DNA of 64,000 nt from NCBI RefSeq assembly GCF_020819595.1, contig NZ_JAJHNP010000011.1, forward strand, positions 248,001 through 312,000, in the 5' to 3' direction. A program made the position numbers and the translations under genes. The DNA is from Streptomyces barringtoniae (GTDB lineage: Bacteria > Actinomycetota > Actinomycetes > Streptomycetales > Streptomycetaceae). Positions 7,980 through 17,152 of the stretch are shown piece by piece (position 1 is the stretch's first letter; each line of letters starts with the position of its first letter). Under the pieces are notes generated by a model, which was not told the origin of the DNA, ran no database searches, and worked only from the letters and a program-made list of their open reading frames with translations.

Positions 7980-8816
7980 ATGGGCGCCGAGGCCCTGCGA
8001 GCGCTGCTCGGCCACGTCCGCTACGAGGTGCTGCCGGCGAGGGCGACGGAGGAGAAGGTCCTCGCCGAGGTGCCCCGCGACGTCGTGGTCACGGTCACGG
8101 CGTCGCCGGTCAAGGGGCTGGAGCCGACGCTCGGCCTGACCGAGCGGCTGGCGGCACATGGTTACCGCGTCGTCCCGCACGTCCCCGCACGGCTGCTGCG
8201 GGACGACACGCACCTGAAGGACGTGGCCGAGCGGTTGCGCGCGGCGCGTGTCGACGACGTCTTCGTGCCGGCGGGCGACGCCGACCCGCCGGCCGGGCCG
8301 TACGACGGGGCGCTGCCGGTGCTGCGCGCGCTGAGCGACCTGGGCAGGCCGTTCGCCGACATGGGCATCACCGGCTATCCGGAGAGCCATCCGCTCATCC
8401 ACGACGACATCACCATCCAGTCGATGTGGGACAAGCGGACGCACGCCACGTACATCGTCAGCAACCTGTGCTTCGACCCGCGGGTGCTCGGCGACTGGAT
8501 CACCCGGATCCGGCGCCGCGCCATCACCCTGCCGGTGTACGTGGGCGTCGCCGGGCCCGTCCAGCGGGCGAAGCTGCTGGCCATGGCGACGAAGATCGGG
8601 GTGGGGGAGTCGACGCGCTTCCTCACCCGGCACCCCTCCTGGTTCCTGCGGTTCGCGGCGCCCGGCGGATACGCTCCCGAGCGGCTGCTCGGCCGCGGCG
8701 CGGAGTCGTTCGCCGGGCCCGCGGCCGCGGTGGCCGGCCTTCACCTCTTCACCTTCAACCAGATCGCCGAGACGGAGCGCTGGCGCCGGGCCCTGCTGGA
8801 CCGGCTGGCCGCCTGA
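7980..8816 (+). CDS. Methylenetetrahydrofolate reductase family protein
   Basis: This protein has 278 residues and a TIM-barrel of the MetF family, with recognisable segments VVVTVTASPVKG, DDVFVPAGDADPPAGPY, MGITGYPESHP and PVYVGVAGPVQRAKLL. MetF enzymes reduce 5,10-methylene-THF to 5-methyl-THF using flavin. Its start is 3 bases after the choline dehydrogenase stop and has no obvious ribosome site, so it is probably translated by coupling. In this island it could use methylene-THF made by dimethylglycine and sarcosine oxidation. It is more divergent than housekeeping MetF, so it might run in the oxidative direction or act on a related folate. Confidence 0.75.
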   Translation: MGAEALRALLGHVRYEVLPARATEEKVLAEVPRDVVVTVTASPVKGLEPTLGLTERLAAHGYRVVPHVPARLLRDDTHLKDVAERLRAARVDDVFVPAGDADPPAGPYDGALPVLRALSDLGRPFADMGITGYPESHPLIHDDITIQSMWDKRTHATYIVSNLCFDPRVLGDWITRIRRRAITLPVYVGVAGPVQRAKLLAMATKIGVGESTRFLTRHPSWFLRFAAPGGYAPERLLGRGAESFAGPAAAVAGLHLFTFNQIAETERWRRALLDRLAA

Positions 8817-8836
8817 AATCGGCATACCCCGACCCC

Positions 8837-8901
8837 TTGACGGGTGTCGGCCCCGTCAGCCAGGGTGTTCCACCACAAGCAATACAGTGCACATTACGCA
8901 A
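8837..8901 (+). promoter_or_regulatory. Promoter with paired IclR-type sites (betaine aldehyde dehydrogenase)
   Basis: TTGACG at 8837-8842 is a likely -35. TTCCA-CCACA-AGCAA at 8868-8882 and GTGCA-CATTA-CGCAA at 8887-8901 are partial copies of TTGCG-N5-CGCAA spaced 19 bp. The second overlaps an alternative GTG start, which favours the later start at 8926. Confidence 0.5.
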
Positions 8902-8925
8902 CGAGCTCCTTCGAAGGGCGCGACC

Positions 8926-10395
8926 GTGGCAGATCTGTACGTGGACGGAGAATGGCGCGCTGCGGTGGCCGGCGGCCACCGGGAGATCCGCTGTCCCGCG
9001 GACGGCACGCTCGTCGCGACGGTCTCGGAGGCGACCCGCCCCGACACCGAGGCGGCGATCTCCGCCGCCCGGCGCGCCTTCGACGAAGGCCCCTGGCCCC
9101 GCACCCCCGAGCGGGAGCGCGGCGCCCTGCTGCTGCGCACCGCCGACATCCTCGAGCGCGACGCCAAGGAGTTCGCCCGCGCCGAATCCCTCGACACCGG
9201 CAAGCGGCTGGTCGAGAGCGAGTACGACATCGCCGACGTCGTCTCCTGCTTCCGCTACTACGGCGGCATCGCCGGCACCAGTTCCGGCCGGGTGGTCGAC
9301 ACCGGCCGCGACGACGCCCTCAGCCGGGTCACCTACGAGCCCGTCGGCGTGTGCGGACTCATCACTCCCTGGAACTACCCGCTGCTGCAGGCCAGTTGGA
9401 AGGTCGCTCCCGCTCTTCTCGCGGGGAACACCGTCGTCCTCAAGCCCAGCGAGCTCACGCCCTCCACCTCCATCCTGCTCATGAAGGCCCTGGAGGAGGC
9501 GGGGCTCCCGGCCGGCGCCGCCAACCTGGTGCTGGGTGCCGGAGCCGAGGCGGGCGCGCCGCTCGCCGAGCACCCGGCCGTCGACATGGTGTCCTTCACC
9601 GGAGGCCTGCAGACGGGGCGGCGCATCATGGCCACCGCCGCGGCCACGGTGAAGAAGGTCGCGCTGGAACTCGGCGGCAAGAACCCGAACGTGGTCTTCG
9701 CCGACGCCGACTTCGCCACGGCCGTCGACTTCGCGCTGACCGCCGTCTTCCTGCACTCCGGGCAGGTCTGCTCGGCCGGCGCCCGCCTGATCGTCGAGGA
9801 CTCGGTCCACGACGCCTTCGTGGACGAGGTCGTGCGCCGCGCCCGGCAGATCCGCCTCGGCGGACCCTTCGACCCCGAGGCCGAGACCGGCGCGCTGATC
9901 TCGGCGCAGCACCGCGAGAAGGTCGAGGCGTACGTCGCCGCGGGACTCGCCGAGGGCGCCGTACTGCGCTGCGGCGGCACACGCCCCGACGACCCCGCGC
10001 TGGCGGACGGCTTCTACTACCCGCCCACCGTCCTGGACGAGTGCCGGCAGGACATGCGCGTGGTGCACGAGGAGTCCTTCGGGCCCGTGCTCACCGTCGA
10101 GCGCTTCCGCGACGAGGACGACGCCGTCCGCATCGCCAACGACACGGAGTACGGCCTCGCCGGCGCCGTCTGGACGCAGGACGCGGGCAAGGCCCAGCGG
10201 GTGGCCCGCAGGCTGCGCCACGGCACCGTGTGGATCAACGACTACCACCCCTATGTGCCGCAGGCGGAATGGGGCGGTTTCGGGCACTCGGGCGTGGGCC
10301 GTGAGCTGGGACCGACCGGCCTGGACGAGTACCGAGAGCCCAAGCACGTCTGGCAGAACATCCAACCCCGGCCGCAACACTGGTTCCGCGGCTGA
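8926..10395 (+). CDS. betB: Betaine aldehyde dehydrogenase
   Basis: This NAD-dependent aldehyde dehydrogenase converts betaine aldehyde to glycine betaine. Family motifs are the oxyanion/cofactor segment ITPWNYPLLQASWKVAPALL, the catalytic Glu in VALELGGKNPNVVFAD and the catalytic Cys in HSGQVCSAGARL. With GTG 8926 the protein has 489 residues, the usual BetB size. GAAGGG at 8913-8918 is 7 bases upstream. An upstream GTG at 8887 would put the operator inside the gene. The enzyme links choline dehydrogenase to the betaine oxygenase; the betaine importer follows 19 bases downstream. Confidence 0.9.
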   Translation: MADLYVDGEWRAAVAGGHREIRCPADGTLVATVSEATRPDTEAAISAARRAFDEGPWPRTPERERGALLLRTADILERDAKEFARAESLDTGKRLVESEYDIADVVSCFRYYGGIAGTSSGRVVDTGRDDALSRVTYEPVGVCGLITPWNYPLLQASWKVAPALLAGNTVVLKPSELTPSTSILLMKALEEAGLPAGAANLVLGAGAEAGAPLAEHPAVDMVSFTGGLQTGRRIMATAAATVKKVALELGGKNPNVVFADADFATAVDFALTAVFLHSGQVCSAGARLIVEDSVHDAFVDEVVRRARQIRLGGPFDPEAETGALISAQHREKVEAYVAAGLAEGAVLRCGGTRPDDPALADGFYYPPTVLDECRQDMRVVHEESFGPVLTVERFRDEDDAVRIANDTEYGLAGAVWTQDAGKAQRVARRLRHGTVWINDYHPYVPQAEWGGFGHSGVGRELGPTGLDEYREPKHVWQNIQPRPQHWFRG

Positions 10396-10414
10396 ACGCC
10401 GAAAGAGGTCGATC

Positions 10415-11506
10415 ATGACCCCAGCACAGACCGAGGTGTCGCAGCGGCGCGACACGTCCCAGGATCCCAAGGACCGCACCCCGGTCATCTCCGTGCGCCG
10501 GCTGTGGAAGGTGTTCGGGCCGAAGGCCGACGAGGTGCCGGGCTCCGAGGAGTTGTGCGGACTCACGCGCCGCGAGCTCATGGACCGCACCGGCTGCACC
10601 GCCGCCGTGCGTGACGTCGACTTCGAGGTGTCGCCGGGCGAGGTCTTCGTCGTCATGGGCCTGTCCGGCTCCGGCAAGTCCACCCTGGTGCGATGTCTGA
10701 CCCGGCTGATCGAACCCACCGCCGGAGAGATCGTCTTCGAAGGCGAGGACATCCGGGGCGCCGACGCCCGGCGGCTGCGCGAACTGCGGCGCAGCAAGTT
10801 CTCCATGGTCTTCCAGCACTTCGGTCTGCTGCCGCACCGCAAGGTCGTCGACAACGTGGCGTTCGGCCTGGAGATACGCGGCATGGGCCGGGCCGAGCGC
10901 ACCAGGAAGGCCCTGGAGACCGTCGAACTGGTGGGCCTGGCCGGATACGAGAACTCCTACCCCGACCAGCTCTCCGGCGGTATGCAGCAGCGCGTGGGCC
11001 TCGCCCGCGCCCTCGCCGGCGACCCGGACGTCCTCTTCTTCGACGAGCCGTTCTCCGCGCTCGACCCGCTGATCCGCCGTGACATGCAGAGCGAGGTCAT
11101 CCGCCTGCACCACGAGGTCGGCAAGACCATGGTGTTCATCACCCACGACCTGTCCGAGGCCCTGAAGCTGGGCGACCGCATCCTGATCATGCGCGACGGC
11201 AGGACGGTCCAGTGCGGTACCGGCGACGAACTGGTCGGCGCCCCGGCCGACGACTACGTACGGGACTTCGTGAAGGACGTACCGCGCGGGGACGTCCTCA
11301 CCCTGCGCTGGATCATGCGTCCCGCCGAGCCCGACGACGCCCTCGACGGGCCCGAACTGGGACCGGACGTCGTGGTGCGCGAGGCCACCCGGGCCGTCCT
11401 GGCCGCCGAGAAGCCGGTCAAGGTCGTGGAGAACGGCAAGTTGCTCGGCATCGTCGGCGACGAGGAGATCCTCTCCGTCGTCGCCGGTCAGCAGGGCGGT
11501 GCGTGA
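10415..11506 (+). CDS. proV: Glycine betaine/proline ABC transporter ATP-binding protein
   Basis: This 363-residue ATPase belongs to an osmolyte-family importer. It has Walker A GLSGSGKST, the signature LSGGMQQRVGLARAL and Walker B VLFFDEPFSALDPL. The N-terminal ELCGLTRRELMDRTGCTAAV insertion is typical of ProV/OpuAA. The C-terminal tail is a CBS-like regulatory domain (about residues 270-363). AGAGG lies 6 bases upstream of ATG 10415. Its stop overlaps the ATG of the permease. In this setting the importer probably feeds betaine to catabolism rather than serving only osmoprotection. Confidence 0.9.
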   Translation: MTPAQTEVSQRRDTSQDPKDRTPVISVRRLWKVFGPKADEVPGSEELCGLTRRELMDRTGCTAAVRDVDFEVSPGEVFVVMGLSGSGKSTLVRCLTRLIEPTAGEIVFEGEDIRGADARRLRELRRSKFSMVFQHFGLLPHRKVVDNVAFGLEIRGMGRAERTRKALETVELVGLAGYENSYPDQLSGGMQQRVGLARALAGDPDVLFFDEPFSALDPLIRRDMQSEVIRLHHEVGKTMVFITHDLSEALKLGDRILIMRDGRTVQCGTGDELVGAPADDYVRDFVKDVPRGDVLTLRWIMRPAEPDDALDGPELGPDVVVREATRAVLAAEKPVKVVENGKLLGIVGDEEILSVVAGQQGGA

Positions 11507-13479
11507 TGGCCGTCGCCGACGCGACCGCGCCGGTCGCGACGATACGCAACAAGGTCAGCCGCCCCATGGTGGTGGCGGCGATCCTGCTCGCCTGGCTGGT
11601 GCTCTTCGCCGTGCTGCGCGGCCGGCAGACGCTCGCCCTCGCGGCGGCCGACCTCACCGGCCTGCACCGCTGGCTCAACGACCTCAACGACAGCATCGGG
11701 GCCAACCGCAACTCCAACCCGCTCTTCCTGTACTTCTTCAACGAGATCCGGCTGGCCATCGACAACCTGGTGACCTTCGTCCAGTCCCTGATCTCCCAGC
11801 CCACCGGCAGCCGCCCGGTCCCGCAGATCGGCTGGCTCGGCGTCGTCGGACTCACCGGCTATGTGTCCTGGGCCGTGGGCAACTGGCGGGTCGCGCTGCT
11901 GGCGGTCGCGGGCTTCACCTTCTTCGGGCTGCAGGGCCTGTGGCAGGAGAGCATGGACACCCTCGCGCTGACCCTGTCGGCGGTCCTCGTGGCGCTGCTC
12001 ATCGGCATCCCGCTGGGTGTGTGGGCCGGTCTCTCCGACCGGTTCAACCGGATCATGACGCCCTTCCTGGACTTCATGCAGACGATGCCGACCTTCGTCT
12101 ACCTCGCCCCGCTGACCCTGATCTTCCTCATCGGCGGGGCTTCCGCCGTGATCACCACGGTGATCTACGCGGCGCCGCCCGCCATCCGCATCACCGCGCA
12201 CGCCATCCGCTCCGTGCCCGAGACCACCGTCGAGGCGGCCGACTCGCTCGGCACGACACGGACGCAGCAACTGCTGAAGGTGCTGCTGCCCATGTCGAAG
12301 CGCACGGTGGTCATGGGCGTCAACCAGACCATCATGGCCGCCCTGGCCATGGTGACCATCGCCGCCCTGATCGACGCGCCCGGCCTCGGCAAGACCGTCG
12401 TGCAGGCCCTGCAGTCGCTCGATGTCGGCACGGCCTTCAACGCAGGGCTGGCCATCGTCGTCATGGCCATCGTGCTCGACCGGGTCACCACCGCGGCGGC
12501 CGCACGCACCGAGACGGCCCGGCGCACGGGCGGCCACCTCCTGAAGTGGCGCCGCCCGCTGCTGGTGGCGGGCGGGATCGCGGCCGCCGTCCTGGTCTAC
12601 CTGTCGCACACCTATGTGTGGGCGGCCGAGTTCCCCGGCAGCGGCAGCACCGGCAGCCACATCGCGAGCGCGGCCGGCACGACGACCACCTGGCTGCAGG
12701 ACCACCTCTCCGGGCTGACCAACGGCGTCCGCGACGTGATCACCAACGGCCTGCTGAACCCGTTCCAGACGCTGCTCACGGACTCCCCGTGGTGGCTCGT
12801 CGGCGTCACCCTGGTCGCGCTCGGCGCGGTCCTCGGCGGCCGGCTTGCCGCGGTGACGGCCGCCGTGTGCGTCGGGCTGCTCGTCGGCACCGGGCTCTGG
12901 TCGGACAGCATGACGACCCTCGCCTCCACCGCCGTGGCCACCGTGCTGGTGATGCTGTTCGGCGTCGTCTTCGGTGTGTGGATGGGGCGCAGCCAACTCG
13001 TGGACCGGATCGTGCGGCCCAGCCTGGACGCCGCACAGGTCATGCCGCCGTTCGTGTATCTCGTGCCGTTCCTGGCCCTCTTCGGTGCCACTCGCTTCAC
13101 CGCGATCGTCGCGGCCGTCGTCTACGCGGCGCCCGTCGCGATCAAGATCATCGCAGACGGCGTGCGGAACGTGTCCGAGTCCACCGTGGAGGCGGCCACC
13201 TCCGCCGGGTGCAACACCTGGCAGATCATCACCAAGGTCCAGCTGCCGATGGCACGCAGTGCCCTGACCCTGGCGACCAACCAGGGTCTGATCTATGTGC
13301 TGTCGATGGTTGTGGTGGGCGGCCTGGTAGGGGCAGGCGCCCTCGGCTACGACGTCGTGGCCGGATTCTCGCAGGGACAGCTGTACGGAAAGGGGCTGGC
13401 GGCAGGGCTCGCCATCGTACTGCTGGGAGTCATGTTCGACCGGATCACGCAGGCTGCGGCGCGACGCACCAGGGCATAA
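11506..13479 (+). CDS. proW: Glycine betaine ABC transporter permease, two permease domains fused
   Basis: This membrane protein has 657 residues and two complete permease modules in tandem. Each module has its own EAA loop: EAADSLGTTRTQQLLKVLLP in the first and EAATSAGCNTWQIITKVQLP in the second. Usual ProW/OpuAB permeases have one module and work as a homodimer, so this is a natural fused dimer. The ATG at 11506 shares its first base with the stop of the ATPase gene. Helices are evident at the N-terminus (VVAAILLAWLVLFAVL) and between the modules (LLVAGGIAAAVLVYL). The substrate-binding protein follows 13 bases later. Confidence 0.9.
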   Translation: MAVADATAPVATIRNKVSRPMVVAAILLAWLVLFAVLRGRQTLALAAADLTGLHRWLNDLNDSIGANRNSNPLFLYFFNEIRLAIDNLVTFVQSLISQPTGSRPVPQIGWLGVVGLTGYVSWAVGNWRVALLAVAGFTFFGLQGLWQESMDTLALTLSAVLVALLIGIPLGVWAGLSDRFNRIMTPFLDFMQTMPTFVYLAPLTLIFLIGGASAVITTVIYAAPPAIRITAHAIRSVPETTVEAADSLGTTRTQQLLKVLLPMSKRTVVMGVNQTIMAALAMVTIAALIDAPGLGKTVVQALQSLDVGTAFNAGLAIVVMAIVLDRVTTAAAARTETARRTGGHLLKWRRPLLVAGGIAAAVLVYLSHTYVWAAEFPGSGSTGSHIASAAGTTTTWLQDHLSGLTNGVRDVITNGLLNPFQTLLTDSPWWLVGVTLVALGAVLGGRLAAVTAAVCVGLLVGTGLWSDSMTTLASTAVATVLVMLFGVVFGVWMGRSQLVDRIVRPSLDAAQVMPPFVYLVPFLALFGATRFTAIVAAVVYAAPVAIKIIADGVRNVSESTVEAATSAGCNTWQIITKVQLPMARSALTLATNQGLIYVLSMVVVGGLVGAGALGYDVVAGFSQGQLYGKGLAAGLAIVLLGVMFDRITQAAARRTRA

Positions 13480-13492
13480 GGAGCACGACACC

Positions 13493-14458
13493 ATGGCAAG
13501 ACACTGGCGAGCCGGCGCGGCCGGCCTGGCCGTCCTCGGCCTCACCCTCACGGCCTGCTCGGGGGCGAAGGTCGGCGACAGCAGCTCCGCGGGCTCGAAG
13601 TCCTCGGGCGGGAAATGCGGCAGCTTCAACCTGGCCGTCAACCCGTGGGTCGGCTACGAGGCGGACGCGGCGGTCGTCGCTTACGTGGCGCAGCACGACC
13701 TCGGCTGCACGGTCAACAAGAAGGACCTGAAGGAGGAGATCGCCTGGCAGGGCTTCGGGACCGGCGAGGTGGACGCCGTCCTGGAGAACTGGGGCCATGA
13801 CGATCTGAAGGCGAAGTACATCGCCGGGCAGAAGACCGCCGTCGAAGCGGGCTCCACCGGCAACAAGGGCGTCATCGGCTGGTTCGTGCCGCCGTGGCTG
13901 GCCAAGGCGCACCCGGACATCACCGACTGGAAGAACCTCGACAAGTACGCCGACAACTTCAAGACCTCCGAGTCGGGCGGCAAGGGCCAGCTGCTCGACG
14001 GCGACCCGTCGTACGTCACCAACGACGCCGCCCTGGTGAAGAACCTCAAGCTGAACTTCAAGGTGGTGTACGCGGGCAGCGAGACCGCGCTCATCCAGGC
14101 CTACCGCACCGCCGAGAAGAACAAGCAATGGATGATCGGCTACTTCTACGAACCGCAGTGGTTCCTGTCGGAAGTGCCGCTCGTGAAGGTCAACCTGCCC
14201 GCGTACACCAAGGGCTGCGACGCCGACGCGGCCAAGGTGGCCTGTGACTATCCCGTCTACGACCTGGACAAGATCGTCAGCGCACAGTTCGCCAAGTCGG
14301 GCAGCCCCGCGTACAAGCTGGTCAAGAACTTCCACTGGACGAACGACGACCAGAACACCGTGGCCAAGTACATCGCCGTGGACAAGATGTCGGACGACGC
14401 GGCGGCCAAGAAGTGGGTCGACGCCAACCGCGACAAGGTCGACACCTGGCTGAAGTAG
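13493..14458 (+). CDS. proX: Glycine betaine-binding lipoprotein
   Basis: This 321-residue OpuAC-type binding protein has a lipoprotein signal peptide ending in the lipobox LTAC, so it is anchored outside the membrane. Aromatic residues able to form the betaine cage are visible in NPWVGYEA, WFVPPWLAK and YFYEPQWFL. It completes the three-gene importer. AAGGAG lies before the ATG in the 13-base gap after the permease. A strong hairpin at 14489 ends the operon. Confidence 0.9.
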   Translation: MARHWRAGAAGLAVLGLTLTACSGAKVGDSSSAGSKSSGGKCGSFNLAVNPWVGYEADAAVVAYVAQHDLGCTVNKKDLKEEIAWQGFGTGEVDAVLENWGHDDLKAKYIAGQKTAVEAGSTGNKGVIGWFVPPWLAKAHPDITDWKNLDKYADNFKTSESGGKGQLLDGDPSYVTNDAALVKNLKLNFKVVYAGSETALIQAYRTAEKNKQWMIGYFYEPQWFLSEVPLVKVNLPAYTKGCDADAAKVACDYPVYDLDKIVSAQFAKSGSPAYKLVKNFHWTNDDQNTVAKYIAVDKMSDDAAAKKWVDANRDKVDTWLK

Positions 14459-14488
14459 CGGAAGGTCGGGAAGGGGCCGGCCGAGGAC

Positions 14489-14530
14489 GCCCGGCGGGCG
14501 GTGTGCACGCATGCGCACCGCCCGCCGGGC
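14489..14530 (+). terminator. Terminator after the importer operon
   Basis: GCCCGGCGGGCGGTGTGC (14489-14506) pairs with 14513-14530 over 18 positions with one G-U type mismatch and a 6-nt loop. It begins 31 bases after the binding-protein stop and precedes the next promoter. Confidence 0.8.
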
Positions 14531-14594
14531 GTTGCCGTTCTCCGGGCCGTCCTCCCGGCCGTTCTCCGGGCCGTTTTCCGACGTCACCGACCCC

Positions 14595-14660
14595 TTGACA
14601 CCCCTCACGACGACGGGCACATTGAGTTGCGTAACCTGAGTTATGTTGCGCAACAAGCAA
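14595..14660 (+). promoter_or_regulatory. Promoter with paired IclR-type sites (dimethylglycine operon)
   Basis: TTGACA at 14595-14600 is the likely -35. TTGCG-TAACC-TGAGT at 14627 and TTGCG-CAACA-AGCAA at 14646 are 19 bp apart, and the decamers GTTGCGTAAC (14626) and GTTGCGCAAC (14645) show the repeat plainly. The second decamer is a perfect palindrome. This promoter should drive the dimethylglycine dehydrogenase, folD, glyA and sarcosine oxidase genes. Confidence 0.6.
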
Positions 14661-14691
14661 CTGAACCGGTCTCAAGTTCGGAGGTTGGGCG

Positions 14692-17130
14692 ATGGCGGGA
14701 CCCCGAGTGGTGATCATCGGAGCGGGTGTCGTGGGAGCGGCCCTGGCGGACGAGATCTCCGCACGCGGCTGGACCGAAGTGACCGTGGTCGACCAGGGCC
14801 CCCTCCCGGCCACCGGAGGCTCCTCCTCGCACGCCCCGGGCCTGGTCTTCCAGACGAACGCCTCGAAGACCATGACCGAGCTGGCGCGCTACACCGTCGA
14901 GAAGTTCTGCTCCCTCGACGTGGACGGCAAGCCCTGCTTCCTCCAGGTCGGCGGCCTCGAGGTGGCGACCAGCCCCGAGCGGCTCGCCGAACTCCGGCGC
15001 CGCCACGGCTGGATCACGGCCTGGGGCATCGAGGCGCGGCTGCTGACCCCCGACGAGTGCGTGGAGAAGCACCCGCTGGTCGACCGCGACAAGGTCCTCG
15101 GCGGCCTCCTGGTCCCCACCGACGGGCTCGCCAAGGCCGTCCTCGCCATCGAGGCCCAGATCCGCCGGGCCACCGGGCGCGGCGTGCGCTTCCTCGCCCG
15201 CCACGAGGTCCTCGACATCCGGCAGAGCGAGGGCCGCGTCACCGCAGTGGTCACCGACCAGGGCGAGATCGAAGCCGACATCGTCGTGTGCTGCGCCGGC
15301 ATCTGGGGCCCGAAGATCGCCCGCATGGTCGGGATGAACCTGCCCCTCACCCCGCTCGCCCACCAGCTCGCCTGGACCGGCCCGGTCCCCGCCCTCGCCG
15401 GCCAGACCGAGGAGGCCGTCCGCCCGATCCTGCGCCACCAGGACGCCGACCTCTACTACCGCGACCGCTACGACGGCCTCGGCATCGGCTACTACGGCCA
15501 CCGCCCCATGCCGGTCTCCGCCGACGACATCCTCTCCGTGGACGAGGCCGAGGAGATGCCCTCGGTGCTGAAGTTCACCGAGGAGGACTTCGAGGACGCC
15601 TGGACCGAGACGCAGTCGCTGCTGCCGGCGACCAAGGAGGCAAAGGTCGAGGAGGGCATCAACGGCCTGTTCTCTTTCACCACCGACGGCTGCCCGCTGC
15701 TCGGCGAATCCCCGGACGTCAAGGGGTTCTGGGTCGCCGAGGCCGTGTGGGTCACCCACTCCGCGGGCGTCGGCCGCGCCGTCGCCGAATGGCTGGTCGA
15801 CGGCTACTGCTCCTCCTTCGACCTGCACGAGTGCGACGTCAACCGCTTCGAGCCGCACCAGCTCTCGCCGGAGTACGTCCTCGCCCGCGACTGCCAGAAC
15901 TTCGTCGAGGTCTACGACATCATCCACCCCCTCCAGCCGACCGGAGACCCGCGCCCGATCCGCACCAGCCCCTTCCACGCCCGCCAGCAGCAACACGGTG
16001 CGTTCTTCCTGGAGGCGAACGGCTGGGAGCGCCCCCAGTGGTACGAGGCCAACGCATCCCTGGTCGAAGGCCGCGACATCCCCACCCCCAACGACTGGGC
16101 CGCCCGCTACTGGTCGCCCATCGTCGGTGCCGAGGCCCAGGTCACCCGCGAGAAGGTCGCCCTGTACGACATGACCGCCCTCAAGCGCCTGGAAGTCAGC
16201 GGCCCCGGTGCCGCCGACTTCCTGGAGGGCCTGGTCACCGGCAAGGTCGCCAAGTCCGTCGGCTCGGTGACGTACACGCTGCTCCTCGATCACGACGGCG
16301 GCATCCGCAGCGACATCACCGTCGCCCGCCTCGCCCGCGACCGCTTCCAGGTCGGCGCCAACGGCAACCTGGACCTCGACTGGTTCACCCGCCACCTGCC
16401 CGCGGACGGGACGGTCCAGGTCCGCGACATCACCGCCGGCACCTGCTGCATCGGCCTGTGGGGCCCGCTCGCCCGCGAGGTCCTCCAGCCCCTCACCGAC
16501 GCGGACTTCTCCAACGAGGGCCTGAAGTACTTCCGCGCCAAGCACGCCTACATCGGCAGCGTGCCGGTCACGGCGATGCGTCTGTCGTACGTCGGCGAGC
16601 TCGGCTGGGAGATCTACACCACCGCCGACCAGGGCCAGAAGCTGTGGGACACCCTGTGGGCCGCGGCCGAGCCGCTGGGCGGAGTCATCGCCGGCCGGGG
16701 CGCCTTCAACAGCCTCCGCCTGGAGAAGGGTTACCGCTCCTTCGGCACCGACATGACCTACGAGCACGACCCCTACGAGGCCGGCGTCGGCTTCGCCGTC
16801 AAGCTCGACAAGGGCGACTTCATCGGCAAGGCCGCGCTGGAGCGGCGCAAGACCGACGTGCGGCGCAGGCTGAGCTGTCTCACCATCGACGATCCGCGGG
16901 CGGTCGTCATGGGCAAGGAGCCGGTGTACGACGGCGACCGCGCCGTCGGCTACGTCACCAGCGCAGCGTACGGCTACACGATCGGCAAGGGCATCGCCTA
17001 CGCGTGGCTCCCGGCCGAGCTGGCCGAACCGGGTACGACCGTGCACATCGGCTACTTCGACCAGCGTGTCGAGGCGGTCGTCGCCGAAGAGCCCCTGTTC
17101 GACCCGACCATGTCCCGCCTCCGTGGCTAG
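14692..17130 (+). CDS. Dimethylglycine dehydrogenase/oxidase with GcvT domain
   Basis: This two-domain folate enzyme has 812 residues. The N-terminal half is a DAO-type FAD domain with VVIIGAGVVGAALADEISA. The histidine of SSSHAPGL (residue 47) is placed like the covalent FAD histidine of dimethylglycine oxidases. The C-terminal half is an aminomethyltransferase (GcvT) domain that passes the methyl carbon to tetrahydrofolate, with GWEIYTTADQG and NSLRLEKGYRSFGTDM. It would convert dimethylglycine to sarcosine plus methylene-THF. GGAGG is 7 bases before ATG. A sarcosine dehydrogenase role is less likely because a full sarcosine oxidase follows. Confidence 0.88.
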   Translation: MAGPRVVIIGAGVVGAALADEISARGWTEVTVVDQGPLPATGGSSSHAPGLVFQTNASKTMTELARYTVEKFCSLDVDGKPCFLQVGGLEVATSPERLAELRRRHGWITAWGIEARLLTPDECVEKHPLVDRDKVLGGLLVPTDGLAKAVLAIEAQIRRATGRGVRFLARHEVLDIRQSEGRVTAVVTDQGEIEADIVVCCAGIWGPKIARMVGMNLPLTPLAHQLAWTGPVPALAGQTEEAVRPILRHQDADLYYRDRYDGLGIGYYGHRPMPVSADDILSVDEAEEMPSVLKFTEEDFEDAWTETQSLLPATKEAKVEEGINGLFSFTTDGCPLLGESPDVKGFWVAEAVWVTHSAGVGRAVAEWLVDGYCSSFDLHECDVNRFEPHQLSPEYVLARDCQNFVEVYDIIHPLQPTGDPRPIRTSPFHARQQQHGAFFLEANGWERPQWYEANASLVEGRDIPTPNDWAARYWSPIVGAEAQVTREKVALYDMTALKRLEVSGPGAADFLEGLVTGKVAKSVGSVTYTLLLDHDGGIRSDITVARLARDRFQVGANGNLDLDWFTRHLPADGTVQVRDITAGTCCIGLWGPLAREVLQPLTDADFSNEGLKYFRAKHAYIGSVPVTAMRLSYVGELGWEIYTTADQGQKLWDTLWAAAEPLGGVIAGRGAFNSLRLEKGYRSFGTDMTYEHDPYEAGVGFAVKLDKGDFIGKAALERRKTDVRRRLSCLTIDDPRAVVMGKEPVYDGDRAVGYVTSAAYGYTIGKGIAYAWLPAELAEPGTTVHIGYFDQRVEAVVAEEPLFDPTMSRLRG

Positions 17131-17152
17131 TCCTGGACAAGGAGCACCGCCG

